Below are positions 16,309-24,221 of a stretch of DNA of 64,000 bases, in pieces. This DNA is from an uncultured Stenotrophomonas sp. (lineage in GTDB: Bacteria; Pseudomonadota; Gammaproteobacteria; Xanthomonadales; Xanthomonadaceae). The stretch lies in contig NZ_CAMFIA010000002.1 in NCBI RefSeq assembly GCF_945952405.1, forward strand, positions 186,001 to 250,000, read 5' to 3'. The notes beneath the pieces are model-generated. The model saw only the letters and a program-made list of their open reading frames with translations, did not search any database and was not told where the DNA came from. How positions within the stretch are numbered: position 1 is the first letter of the stretch; every line of letters begins with the position of its first letter. The position numbers and the translations under genes are program-made.

Positions 16309-16710
16309 TCAGTACACGGGAATACCCGTGGCGCTGCGGACGTCATTCACCGTGCCGCCACAGGACAGCACGCACTGGGCATACGGGGCGCTGCATGACG
16401 CCGTGCTGGTTGCAGGTGCGCAGTAGTTGCCAGCACCGTTGCCACCTTCGCAGTTGTGCCGCTGCTTGTCATCGGCGATACCGCTGCAGCGGCTGATGAC
16501 CCGGCTGTTCCCGCTTTCGCAGCTCTGCCGTTCCGATTCGGCGCGGGCGGTCGCCTGGAAACTGCACGTCGCCTTCTGGCTGTCGCAGACCGAGGTGCAG
16601 ATCCTTCCCGCTTCGTGGGTGGGCGGCTCGACGAAATAGCGCGGCCCGCAGGCAGTACACGCCAGGGCGGCAACCAGCAGTACCGCAACACGCAACCCGA
16701 TCAACACCAT
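16309..16710 (-). CDS. Cysteine-rich lipoprotein
   Basis: A 133-residue protein. A hydrophobic signal (MVLIGLRVAVLLVAALACTAC) holds a lipobox-like site, followed by a Cys-rich mature region (ICTSVCDSQKATCSF, SCESGN, CSGIADDKQRHNCEGG, YCAPATSTASC, CVLSCGG). No known domain is recognised. GGGAG lies before the ATG at 16710. Its last codons overlap the earliest possible start of the next Cys-rich gene, so both are probably made together. An envelope location with several disulphides is inferred. Confidence 0.72.
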   Translation of the reverse strand: MVLIGLRVAVLLVAALACTACGPRYFVEPPTHEAGRICTSVCDSQKATCSFQATARAESERQSCESGNSRVISRCSGIADDKQRHNCEGGNGAGNYCAPATSTASCSAPYAQCVLSCGGTVNDVRSATGIPVY

Positions 16711-16780
16711 GGACTCCCTTCCAATGCGCACCTGCGCACGTTAGCAGAGCACAGCGCGCGCGTGCAGCGCCGCACACAAC

Positions 16781-16803
16781 AACGGCGCCACAGGGGCGCC
16801 GTT
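16781..16803 (-). terminator. Hairpin terminator after fumarase
   Basis: AACGGCGCC/GGCGCCGTT with a 5-base loop, 23 bases past the fumarase stop. On the minus strand it is followed by GTTGTGTG rather than a long T run. Confidence 0.5.
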
Positions 16804-16826
16804 GCCTGATCCGGAAGCGGAGGGAA

Positions 16827-18344
16827 TTACTCCACCACCACCGGGATCTTGCCGATGCGCGCCTGCCATTCGCGCGGGCCGGTCTTGTGCACCGACTCAC
16901 CCGTGGAATCGACCGCCACGGTCACCGGCATGTCCTGCACGGTGAATTCGTAGATCGCTTCCATGCCCAGGTCGGCGAAGCCGACGACCTTGGCCGCCTT
17001 GATCGCCTTGGACACCAGGTAGGCCGAGCCACCAACCGCCATCAGGTAGGCCGACTTGTGCTTCCTGATCGCCTCGATGGCGGCGGGGCCGCGCTCGGCC
17101 TTGCCGACCATGCCGAGCAGGCCGGTCTGCGCCAGCACCTGTTCGGTGAACTTGTCCATGCGGGTCGCAGTGGTCGGACCGGCCGGGCCCACTACTTCGT
17201 CGCGCACCGGATCGACCGGGCCGACGTAATAGATGAAACGGCCCTTCAGGTCGACCGGCAGCGCTTCGCCCTTGTTGAGCATATCGACCATGCGCTTGTG
17301 CGCGGCGTCGCGGCCGGTCAGCAGCTTGCCGTTGAGCAGCAGGGTCTGGCCCGGCTTCCAGCTGGCCACGTCTTCCGGGGTAATCGTATCCAGGTCCACG
17401 CGGGTACCCTTGGACGCGTCGTAGGTCAGCTTCGGCCAGTCTTCCAGCGACGGCGGGTCCAGCATCACCGGGCCGCTGCCATCCAGGGTGAAGTGCGCAT
17501 GGCGGGTCGCTGCACAGTTCGGGATCATCGCCACCGGCAGGTTGGCCGCGTGGGTCGGGTAATCGTTGATCTTGATGTCCAGCACGGTGGTCAGGCCACC
17601 CAGGCCCTGCGCGCCGATACCCAGCGCGTTGACCTTCTCGTACAGCTCCAGGCGCAGCTCTTCGATGCGGTTGGACGCCCCGCGGGCCTGCAGCTCGGTG
17701 ATGTCGATCGGCTCCATCAGCGCTTCCTTGGCCAGCAGCATCGCCTTCTCGGCGGTACCACCGATGCCGATGCCAAGCATGCCCGGCGGGCACCAGCCGG
17801 CGCCCATGGTCGGTACGGTCTTCAGCACCCAGTCGACGATCGAGTCGGACGGGTTGAGCATGGCGAACTTGGTCTTGGCTTCCGAGCCACCGCCCTTGGC
17901 GGCGACGATCACATCGACGGTGTTGCCCGGCACCACCTTGACGTTGACCACGCCGGGGGTGTTGTCCTTGGTATTGATGCGCTTGCCGGCCGGATCGGCC
18001 AGCACCGAGGCACGCAGCTTGTTGTCCGGGTGCATGTAGGCGCGGCGCACGCCTTCATTGGCCATGTCCTCGACGCCCATGGTGGCGTCGTCCCAACGCA
18101 CGTCCATGCCGATTTCCAGGAACACGGTGACGATGCCGGTGTCCTGGCAGATCGGACGGTGGCCTTCGGCGCACATCCGCGAGTTGATCAGGATCTGGGC
18201 CATCGCTTCCTTCGCGGCCGGCGACTCCTCGCGCTCATAGGCGGCGGCAAGGTTCTTGATGTAGTCGACCGGGTGGTAGTACGAGATGTACTGCAGCGCG
18301 TCGGCGATGGACTGGATGAGGTCTTCCTGCTTGATCGATGTCAC
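16827..18344 (-). CDS. fumA: Fumarate hydratase class I ([4Fe-4S])
   Basis: Interconverts fumarate and L-malate in the TCA cycle. The 505-residue protein is a class I, oxygen-sensitive iron-sulphur enzyme. The N-terminal alpha domain has the cluster Cys residues in RMCAEGHRPICQDTGIVTVF (about residues 57-76; Cys at MCAEG), TMGAGWCPPGMLGIGIGG and PNCAATRHAHF. The C-terminal beta domain (from about 330) has GKLLTGRDAAHKRM and GPTTATRMDKFTEQVL. Length and motifs match the one-polypeptide FumA/FumB type. It is transcribed alone, divergently from the ECF41 sigma factor; the 146-base gap holds both promoters. Confidence 0.97.
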   Translation of the reverse strand: MTSIKQEDLIQSIADALQYISYYHPVDYIKNLAAAYEREESPAAKEAMAQILINSRMCAEGHRPICQDTGIVTVFLEIGMDVRWDDATMGVEDMANEGVRRAYMHPDNKLRASVLADPAGKRINTKDNTPGVVNVKVVPGNTVDVIVAAKGGGSEAKTKFAMLNPSDSIVDWVLKTVPTMGAGWCPPGMLGIGIGGTAEKAMLLAKEALMEPIDITELQARGASNRIEELRLELYEKVNALGIGAQGLGGLTTVLDIKINDYPTHAANLPVAMIPNCAATRHAHFTLDGSGPVMLDPPSLEDWPKLTYDASKGTRVDLDTITPEDVASWKPGQTLLLNGKLLTGRDAAHKRMVDMLNKGEALPVDLKGRFIYYVGPVDPVRDEVVGPAGPTTATRMDKFTEQVLAQTGLLGMVGKAERGPAAIEAIRKHKSAYLMAVGGSAYLVSKAIKAAKVVGFADLGMEAIYEFTVQDMPVTVAVDSTGESVHKTGPREWQARIGKIPVVVE

Positions 18345-18455
18345 GGCTTGCTCGCTTGCTCGAGGCTGGCGGGGGGTAATCCGCCCATTTTACCCCCTCC
18401 CCCGGCCGCGGGGTGGTCCTGCCCGCCGCTGCCCGGCAATATCCACGCACGCCTC

Positions 18456-18482
18456 TGTCACGCGACGCCCCGCTGGCGCGTC
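18456..18482 (+). promoter_or_regulatory. ECF41-type promoter of the sigma factor gene
   Basis: TGTCACG (18456-18462), 16 bases, CGTC (18479-18482). This matches the TGTCACA-N16-CGTC form I recall for ECF41 autoregulated promoters, and the identical pattern recurs before the partner gene. CGTC ends only eight bases before the ATG, so the transcript would start at or next to the start codon (leaderless). Confidence 0.8.
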
Positions 18483-18490
18483 CTGCCTGC

Positions 18491-19387
18491 ATGAACACCG
18501 AAAACGCCTTCCAGACCCACCGACCGCGCCTGATGGCGCTGGCCTACCGCCTGCTCGGCAGCCGTGCCGACGCCGAAGACGTCGTCCAGGACGCCTGGCT
18601 GCGCTGGTCCGGCGCCGACCCGGCCAGCATCCGCGACGCCGAGGCATGGCTGATCACCGCCACCACCCGGCTCGGCCTGGACCGGCTGCGCGCCGCCAAG
18701 CGCGAGCGCATGCACTACGTCGGGCCATGGCTGGCTGAACCGCTGGCGGTCACCCTGGAACCCGATCCGGGCCCCGGCCCAGCGCAACTGCATGCACTGG
18801 CCGACGACGTCTCGGTGGCGTTCCTGACCCTGCTCGAACAGCTCGGCCCTGAAGAGCGCGCCGCGTTCCTGCTCAAGGAAGCCTTCGACCATGGCTATCG
18901 CGAGATTGCAGAACTGATCGGCCACAGCGAGGCCAACTGCCGGCAGCTGGTGCACCGCGCCCGGCAGCGCCTGCAGGCGGGGCGGCCACGCTTCAACGCC
19001 GATGCCGAGCAGCACCGGCAGCTGCTGGCGCGCTTCATGGAGGCCTCCCAACGCGGCGACAGCGAGGCGATACAGGCCCTGCTGCACAGCAATGCGCAGC
19101 TGGTGTCCGATGGTGGCGGGGTGGTTACCGCGGCCGTCCGCCCGCTGCGCGGCGCCGAACGCATCGGCCGCCTGTTCTGGGCCATCGCCCGCCGCGGCGC
19201 CGTGCACCCGGCGCAGCTGGGCTACGTCAATGGCGAGCCGGCGATCCTGCGCTTCGATGGCGATCGCCTGCACTCGGTCACCACCATCGACGTCGCCGAC
19301 GGCCGCATCACCCAGGTGTACAGCGTGCTGAATCCGGAAAAACTGCCGGGGCATGTCACGAACGGAAACGGCACGGCGTCCTGGTAG
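18491..19387 (+). CDS. ECF41 group RNA polymerase sigma factor (SigJ-like)
   Basis: A 298-residue sigma-70 family factor. Region 2 (about 10-75) has LMALAYRLLGSRADAEDVVQDAWLRW. Region 4 (about 115-165) has ERAAFLLKEAFDHGYREIAELIGHSEANCRQLVHRARQRL. A SnoaL/NTF2-like C-terminal extension (about 175-298) follows. ECF41 hallmarks are present: the linker motif GPWLAEP at 78-84 (usually WLPEP), DGGG at 207-210 and NPEKL near the end. In this group the extension modulates sigma activity in place of an anti-sigma factor, and the regulon is usually itself plus one oxidoreductase-type neighbour. Here that neighbour is the AhpD-like gene 36 bases downstream. The inducing signal is unknown. Confidence 0.93.
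   Translation: MNTENAFQTHRPRLMALAYRLLGSRADAEDVVQDAWLRWSGADPASIRDAEAWLITATTRLGLDRLRAAKRERMHYVGPWLAEPLAVTLEPDPGPGPAQLHALADDVSVAFLTLLEQLGPEERAAFLLKEAFDHGYREIAELIGHSEANCRQLVHRARQRLQAGRPRFNADAEQHRQLLARFMEASQRGDSEAIQALLHSNAQLVSDGGGVVTAAVRPLRGAERIGRLFWAIARRGAVHPAQLGYVNGEPAILRFDGDRLHSVTTIDVADGRITQVYSVLNPEKLPGHVTNGNGTASW
19354..19380 (+). promoter_or_regulatory. ECF41-type promoter of the AhpD-like gene
   Basis: TGTCACG (19354-19360), 16 bases, CGTC (19377-19380): the same two elements and spacer as before the sigma gene. It lies inside the last 12 codons of the sigma factor, and its CGTC ends 43 bases before the ATG at 19424. Confidence 0.82.
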
Positions 19388-19423
19388 TGAAAGGCGGCCA
19401 TGCTGGCCGCCGTGGAGCCCACG

Positions 19424-19873
19424 ATGTCCGACCATACCTCCCCCCGCGTCCCCTACACCCGCCTGGCCGCGGATGCCTTCAAGGGCCTGCTGGCCACCAG
19501 CAAGGCGGTGCATGACAGCTCGATCGACCCGGACCTGATGGAACTGGTGTTCCTGCGCGTCTCGCAGCTCAATGGCTGCGGCTACTGCATGGACATGCAC
19601 GGTACCGCGCTGCGCAAGGGCGGTATCGAGCCGCGCAAGCTCGATACCCTGCCCGCTTGGCACGAAAGCCGCTTCTTCGATGCACGCGAACGTGCCGCGC
19701 TGGGCTGGGCCGAGGCGCTGACCCGCTTGACCGACGCGGCGCCGTCGCAGGCCGCGTTCGATGCGCTGGCGCCGCACTTCGACGAGAAGGGCATCAGCGA
19801 CCTGAGCATGGGCATCGCGGTGATCAATGCCTGGAACCGACTGGGTGCAGGCCTGCTGCCGCCGCTGCCGTAA
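19424..19873 (+). CDS. AhpD-like / carboxymuconolactone decarboxylase family protein
   Basis: A 149-residue all-helical protein with the AhpD redox motif NGCGYCMDMHGTAL at about residues 47-60 (CxxC followed by His four residues later). Members are peroxidase/disulphide-type oxidoreductases or decarboxylases; the CxxC and His favour a redox role. The start at 19424 has GGAG about nine bases upstream; an earlier in-frame ATG at 19400 lacks support. It is the cognate target of the ECF41 sigma factor by position and by its identical promoter. The protein probably acts on an oxidised small molecule or protein thiol; the substrate is unknown. Confidence 0.9.
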   Translation: MSDHTSPRVPYTRLAADAFKGLLATSKAVHDSSIDPDLMELVFLRVSQLNGCGYCMDMHGTALRKGGIEPRKLDTLPAWHESRFFDARERAALGWAEALTRLTDAAPSQAAFDALAPHFDEKGISDLSMGIAVINAWNRLGAGLLPPLP

Positions 19874-19935
19874 AGGGTTTTGGGCGGCCGGGCTGCCGCC
19901 CGCCACCCGCCCTCGACAGACTTCAACTGCTGTGG

Positions 19936-20077
19936 GTAGGTGTCGCCCTTGGTCGACACGGTGGATCCACGCCATGCGTGGATGTGGTGGGTCGGACCCC
20001 TTCGCATTGCGAAGGGCTCTGACCCGATCCGGGCTGATGGGGTCAGAGCCCTTTGCGGCGCAAAGGGATCTGACCCC
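19936..20077. repeat. SMAG palindrome plus two GGGGTCRGA-type palindromes
   Basis: A GTAG tag at 19936 followed by GTGTCGCCCTTGGTCGACAC, then ATCCACG-CCATG-CGTGGAT (19965-19983). Next come two inverted repeats of the other class: 19989-20025 (GGGTCGGACCCCTTCGC...) and 20039-20077 (GGGGTCAGAGCCCTTTGC-GGC-GCAAAGGGATCTGACCCC). They fill the space between the AhpD-like and ABC transporter genes. Confidence 0.85.
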
Positions 20078-20137
20078 GGCGCTGCCACACGGCTGCACTG
20101 ACCCCATCTGCACGGATCAGGCGCGCACAATACGGGC

Positions 20138-22009
20138 ATGCCTGCTCCCCCCACCGCTGGCGCCACCGCCGCGAAGAAACCCAGCCTGCGCCAGCGCTTC
20201 AGGGCCATGCGCAACCTGCCTCCGTTCCTGCGCATGGTCTGGCAGACCAGCCCCGTGCTGACCCTGGCCAGCCTGGGCCTGCGCCTGATCCGCGCCCTGC
20301 TGCCAGTGGCGATGCTGTATGTCGGCAAGCTGATCATCGACACGGCGCTGCGGCTGAGCCAGCACGAGGCCGGCTTCCCGCCACTCGGCGAAGCGCTGTC
20401 CAGTGGCCTGCTCAATCCATTGCTGGGCCTGCTGGCGCTGGAGTTCGGCCTGGCGATCGGCTCGGACCTGCTCGGCCGCCTGGTCAGCTACGCCGATGCA
20501 CTGCTCTCGGAACTGTTCGCCAACGTCACCAGCATCCGCCTGATGGAACACGCGGCCACGCTGGACCTGGAGGACTTCGAAGACCCCGACCTGCAGGACA
20601 AGCTGGACCGCGCGCGGCGCCAGACCATGGGCCGGATGAACCTGATGAGCCAGCTGTTTGGCCAGGTACAGGACGCAATCACGGTGGCCAGCCTGGCCGT
20701 GGGCCTGCTGGTTTACGCGCCGTGGCTGATCCTGCTGCTGGCACTGGCGCTGGTGCCGGCCTTCATCGGCGAATCGCACTTCAACGCGGCCGGCTACAGC
20801 CTCAACTTCCAGTGGACACCCGAGCGCCGCCAGCTCGACTACCTGCGCCAGCTCGGGGCCAGCGTGGAAACCGCCAAGGAAGTGAAGATCTACAACCTGC
20901 ACCGCTTCCTGGTGGAGCGCTACCGACGCCTGTCGGTGGCCCTGTTCCAGGCCAACCGTGCACTGGCGCGTCGCCGTGCGTTCTGGGGCACGCTGCTGGC
21001 CGCGCTGGGTACGCTGGGCTACTACACCGCCTACGCCTACATCGCCTGGCGCACGGTGCGCGGGGACTTCTCGATCGGCGACCTGACCTTCCTCGCCGGC
21101 AGCTTCCTGCGCCTGCGCCAGCTGCTGGAAGGCCTGCTGATCGGCTTCTCGCAGGTCGCCAGCCAGGCGCTGTACCTGGACGACCTGTTCTCGTTCTTCC
21201 AGATCCAGCCCGAGATCCATTCCCGCGAAGGCGCGGTACGCGTACCGCAACCGATCCGCCAGGGCTTCGTGTTCGAGAACGTCGGCTTCCGTTATCCGGA
21301 TGCCGAGCAGTGGGCGGTGCGCCATCTCGATTTCCAGCTGCACGCCGGCGAAGTACTGGCCCTGGTCGGCGAAAACGGCGCCGGCAAGACCACCCTGGTG
21401 AAGCTGCTGGCGCGGCTGTACGAGCCGGACGAAGGACGCATCCTGCTGGATGGCCGCGACCTGCGCGACTATGACCTGGACGACCTGCGCGCCAACCTCG
21501 GGGTGATCTTCCAGGACTTCGTGCGCTACAACCTCAGTGCCGGCGAGAACATCGGGGTCGGCCAGGTCGAAGCCATGCACGACCAGGCCCGCATTGCCGA
21601 CGCGGCGCGCCGCGGCATGGCCGAAGAGGTGATCGAGGCGCTGCCGGGCGGCTACGAGCAGCTGATCGGCCGCCGCTTCAAGCAGGGCGTGGACCTGTCC
21701 GGCGGCCAATGGCAGAAGATCGCCATCGCCCGCGCATGGATGCGCAATGCGCAGGTGATGATCCTGGATGAGCCAACCGCGGCGCTGGATGCGCGCAGTG
21801 AGTTCGAGGTGTTCCAGCGGTTCAGGGAACTGGCGGATAATCGAACGGCAGTATTGATTTCCCACCGTTTTTCCTCGGTACGCATGGCCGATCGCATCCT
21901 GGTGCTGGCCGATGGCCGGATCGAGGCCAGCGGCACCCACGCGCAGCTGATGGCGCAGGGCGGCCGCTATGCCGAGCTGTTCGAGCTGCAGGCGGCGGGT
22001 TATCGCTGA
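20138..22009 (+). CDS. ABC transporter, fused permease/ATPase (exporter type)
   Basis: A 623-residue half-transporter expected to act as a homodimer in the inner membrane. The N-terminal transmembrane domain (about 35-345) holds about six membrane segments. The nucleotide-binding domain (about 375-615) has Walker A LVGENGAGKTTLVKLL, Q-loop VIFQDFVRYNLSAGENI, signature VDLSGGQWQKIAIARA, Walker B AQVMILDEPTAALD and the switch His in LISHRFSSVRMAD. It lacks an obvious peptidase or CYTH-type domain, so lipid, drug or peptide cannot be separated. The first ATG follows the repeat cluster directly. It is transcribed alone; fpr downstream has its own Fur-type promoter. Confidence 0.93.
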   Translation: MPAPPTAGATAAKKPSLRQRFRAMRNLPPFLRMVWQTSPVLTLASLGLRLIRALLPVAMLYVGKLIIDTALRLSQHEAGFPPLGEALSSGLLNPLLGLLALEFGLAIGSDLLGRLVSYADALLSELFANVTSIRLMEHAATLDLEDFEDPDLQDKLDRARRQTMGRMNLMSQLFGQVQDAITVASLAVGLLVYAPWLILLLALALVPAFIGESHFNAAGYSLNFQWTPERRQLDYLRQLGASVETAKEVKIYNLHRFLVERYRRLSVALFQANRALARRRAFWGTLLAALGTLGYYTAYAYIAWRTVRGDFSIGDLTFLAGSFLRLRQLLEGLLIGFSQVASQALYLDDLFSFFQIQPEIHSREGAVRVPQPIRQGFVFENVGFRYPDAEQWAVRHLDFQLHAGEVLALVGENGAGKTTLVKLLARLYEPDEGRILLDGRDLRDYDLDDLRANLGVIFQDFVRYNLSAGENIGVGQVEAMHDQARIADAARRGMAEEVIEALPGGYEQLIGRRFKQGVDLSGGQWQKIAIARAWMRNAQVMILDEPTAALDARSEFEVFQRFRELADNRTAVLISHRFSSVRMADRILVLADGRIEASGTHAQLMAQGGRYAELFELQAAGYR

Positions 22010-22029
22010 GAACGCCTCTCGTTCCGCCC

Positions 22030-22058
22030 AATGAGAACTTGTCTCATTTGAGATAGAA
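22030..22058 (+). promoter_or_regulatory. Putative Fur box overlapping the fpr promoter
   Basis: AATGAGAACTTGTCTCATT (22030-22048) matches the xanthomonad-style Fur sequence AATGAGAATCATTCTCATT at 15 of 19 positions and is itself palindromic (ATGAGA-N5-TCTCAT). A -10-like TAGAAT follows at about 22053-22058. Iron-dependent repression of fpr is inferred. Confidence 0.6.
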
Positions 22059-22089
22059 TCCCCCCCGACGACTTTCGATAGATACGCCC

Positions 22090-22869
22090 ATGTCCTCCGC
22101 TTTCGGCGCCGAAACGGTGCTTGAGGTCCGTCACTGGACCGATGCCTACTTCAGCTTCACCCTCACCCGCGACAGCGGCTTCCGCTTCGAGAACGGCCAG
22201 TTCGTGATGATCGGCCTGGAAACCGAGGCGCGGCCGCTGCTGCGCGCCTATTCCATCGCCAGCGCCAACTGGGAAGAGCACCTGGAGTTCTTCAGCATCA
22301 AGGTGCAGGACGGCCCGCTGACCTCGCGCCTGCAGCACATCAAGCCCGGCGACAAGGTGCTGGTCGGCAAGAAGCCCACCGGCACCCTGCTGATCAGCGA
22401 CCTGCACCCGGGCAAGAACCTGTACCTGCTGGGCACCGGCACCGGCATGGCACCGTGGCTTTCGGTGATCAAGGACCCGGAAACCTACGAGCGCTTCGAG
22501 AAGGTGATCCTCTGCCATGGCGTGCGCTACGAAAAGGACCTGGCCTACCGCGATTACTTCGAGAAGGAACTGCGTGAGCACGAGTTCCTCGGCGAGATGA
22601 TCGGCGACAAGCTGCTGTACTACCCGGCCGTCACCCGTGAACCGTTCGCCAATCAGGGCCGCCTGACCTCGCTGATGGAAAGCGGCGAGATGCAGCGCAC
22701 CCTCGGCCTGCCGGAACTGAGCCCGGAGAACGACCGCGCGATGATCTGCGGCAGCCCGCAGATGCTGGCCGACCTGCGCAGCGTGCTGGATGCGCGTGGC
22801 TTCCAGGTCTCGCCGCGCATCGGCCAGCCGGGCCACTATGTGTTCGAGCGCGCCTTCGTCGAAAAGTAG
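22090..22869 (+). CDS. fpr: Ferredoxin-NADP+ reductase
   Basis: FAD enzyme that transfers electrons between NADPH and ferredoxin or flavodoxin. In pseudomonads the same subclass reduces Bfd to release iron from bacterioferritin. The 259-residue protein has the FAD-binding RAYSIAS (about residues 55-61) and the subclass I bacterial FNR pattern. The NADPH side shows LLGTGTGMAPWLSVI at about 117-131 and AMICGSPQMLADL, and the protein ends VFERAFVEK as in the Azotobacter/Pseudomonas Fpr type. A Fur-like palindrome over its promoter fits a link to iron supply. A SMAG palindrome follows the stop. Confidence 0.93.
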   Translation: MSSAFGAETVLEVRHWTDAYFSFTLTRDSGFRFENGQFVMIGLETEARPLLRAYSIASANWEEHLEFFSIKVQDGPLTSRLQHIKPGDKVLVGKKPTGTLLISDLHPGKNLYLLGTGTGMAPWLSVIKDPETYERFEKVILCHGVRYEKDLAYRDYFEKELREHEFLGEMIGDKLLYYPAVTREPFANQGRLTSLMESGEMQRTLGLPELSPENDRAMICGSPQMLADLRSVLDARGFQVSPRIGQPGHYVFERAFVEK

Positions 22870-22878
22870 ACAGGGCGG

Positions 22879-22902
22879 TGGTGCCGGCCGCTGGCCGGCT
22901 CT
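22879..22902. repeat. SMAG REP palindrome
   Basis: GTGGTGCCGGCCGCTGGCCGGCT, core arms 22883-22889 and 22893-22899, right after fpr. Confidence 0.8.
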
Positions 22903-22984
22903 GCACCCGACCTGTTGCATCCCCTGCACATTACCGGCATCGTCCGCCACACACGGGTCGATGGCCCTCCTGGGGAATACACGG

Positions 22985-23545
22985 ATGATGAACACAGGGC
23001 TCCCGCAGCGGATGCGGGCCTGGGCAATGGCCGGCCTGCTGCTGGCGGCGGTTCCGGCAGGGGCGGCGCCACCCGCGCGTGGCGAGGTGCCGCCGCAGAC
23101 GCTGGGCAACGACCGCAAGGGCAACCCGGTCAATCTGGCCGAGCAGCGCGGCAAGGTCGTGATCGTGACCTTCTGGGCCTCCTGGTGCGGGCCCTGCCGC
23201 AAGGAACTGCCGATCCTGGCCCATCTGCAGCAGGTGGTCGGCGAGGACGCACTGAAGGTCTATGCGGTCAACTGGGGCGAACCCCGACTGGAAGTCAGCC
23301 GCCTGATCCGCCAGCGTGACTGGCCGAAGCTGGAGTACCTGCATGATCCTGGCGGTGCGCTGGCCGAGCAGTTCGGCATCGTCGCCGTACCCCACATGTT
23401 CATCGTCGGCCGCGACGGCACCATCGCCCATGCCCATCGCGGCTACAGCGAGGCCAGCCTGCCGCGGATCATTCAACAGGTGATCGAAGCCCTTCCCGAA
23501 GAGGTCCGCAACCGCGAGGCCCGCACAACGGCACTGGGCCACTGA
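22985..23545 (+). CDS. Periplasmic TlpA/ResA-like thioredoxin
   Basis: A 186-residue secreted thioredoxin-fold protein. A signal peptide (RMRAWAMAGLLLAAVPAGAAPPA) is followed by the TlpA opening LGNDRKGNPVNLAEQRGKVVIVTFWASWCGPCRKELPIL, with the active-site WCGPC at about residues 63-67. The cis-proline is in GIVAVPHMFIVGRDG. It would reduce periplasmic disulphides, for instance in cytochrome c maturation, or act as an isomerase partner. GGGGAA seven bases before the first of two adjacent ATGs (22985, 22988) sets the start. Convergent with the glutathione peroxidase gene. Confidence 0.9.
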   Translation: MMNTGLPQRMRAWAMAGLLLAAVPAGAAPPARGEVPPQTLGNDRKGNPVNLAEQRGKVVIVTFWASWCGPCRKELPILAHLQQVVGEDALKVYAVNWGEPRLEVSRLIRQRDWPKLEYLHDPGGALAEQFGIVAVPHMFIVGRDGTIAHAHRGYSEASLPRIIQQVIEALPEEVRNREARTTALGH

Positions 23546-23581
23546 ACGCTGTTCGTGGCCTCCAGCGCGAACCAGGGCGTG

Positions 23582-24061
23582 TTACAGCAGCGCTTCGATC
23601 TCGTCGCGCAGCTGCTCCGGCCTGGTGGTGGGCGCATGCCGCGACACCACCTGGCCCTGGCGGTTGACCAGGAACTTGCTGAAGTTCCACTTGATGCGGG
23701 CACTGCCGAGCAGGCCGCGCTTCTCACGTGTCATCCAGGCCCACAACGGGTCGGCACCCTCGCCATTGACCTCGATCTTCTCCGACAGCGGGAAGCTGAC
23801 CGGATAGTCCAGCGAACAGAACTGGCGGATCTGCGCCGCGTCGCCCGGCTCCTGCGCGCCGAACTGGTTGCACGGGAAGCCGATCACCACCAGACCGCGC
23901 TCGCGGTAGTCCTGCCATAGCTGCTCCAGCCCGGTGTACTGCGGGGTGAAGCCACAGCGGCTGGCGACATTGACCAGCAGCAACGGGTGGCCCTGGTACC
24001 GGGCCAGCGCCTGCGGCTGGCCGTCGAGGTCACGGAAGCTGAAATCGTAGGCGGTGGTCAT
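23582..24061 (-). CDS. Glutathione peroxidase family protein (Cys type)
   Basis: A 159-residue thiol peroxidase of the BtuE/GPx family that reduces hydroperoxides with thioredoxin or glutathione. The peroxidatic Cys lies in VNVASRCGFTPQYTGLEQL (about residue 36). The family block GFPCNQFGAQEPG supplies the Gln of the tetrad (and a second, resolving-type Cys), and WNFSKFLV supplies the Trp and Asn. Length is normal. It is cytosolic by lack of a signal peptide. It is divergent from the Dcp peptidase gene and convergent with the TlpA-like gene. Confidence 0.93.
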   Translation of the reverse strand: MTTAYDFSFRDLDGQPQALARYQGHPLLLVNVASRCGFTPQYTGLEQLWQDYRERGLVVIGFPCNQFGAQEPGDAAQIRQFCSLDYPVSFPLSEKIEVNGEGADPLWAWMTREKRGLLGSARIKWNFSKFLVNRQGQVVSRHAPTTRPEQLRDEIEALL

Positions 24062-24221
24062 GGCGGCGGACCCTGGGCGGTAAGTGCATGGTACCCGGGC
24101 AGCCACCCGCGGGGATGACTCCAGCGTTCCGGGGCACCGGCAACATGCCTTTTGACACAAGTGCGGGCGCGGCCGGGCGGGTTACGCTCGGGCCCTTGTT
24201 TGCCTTACCGGAGCTTCTACC

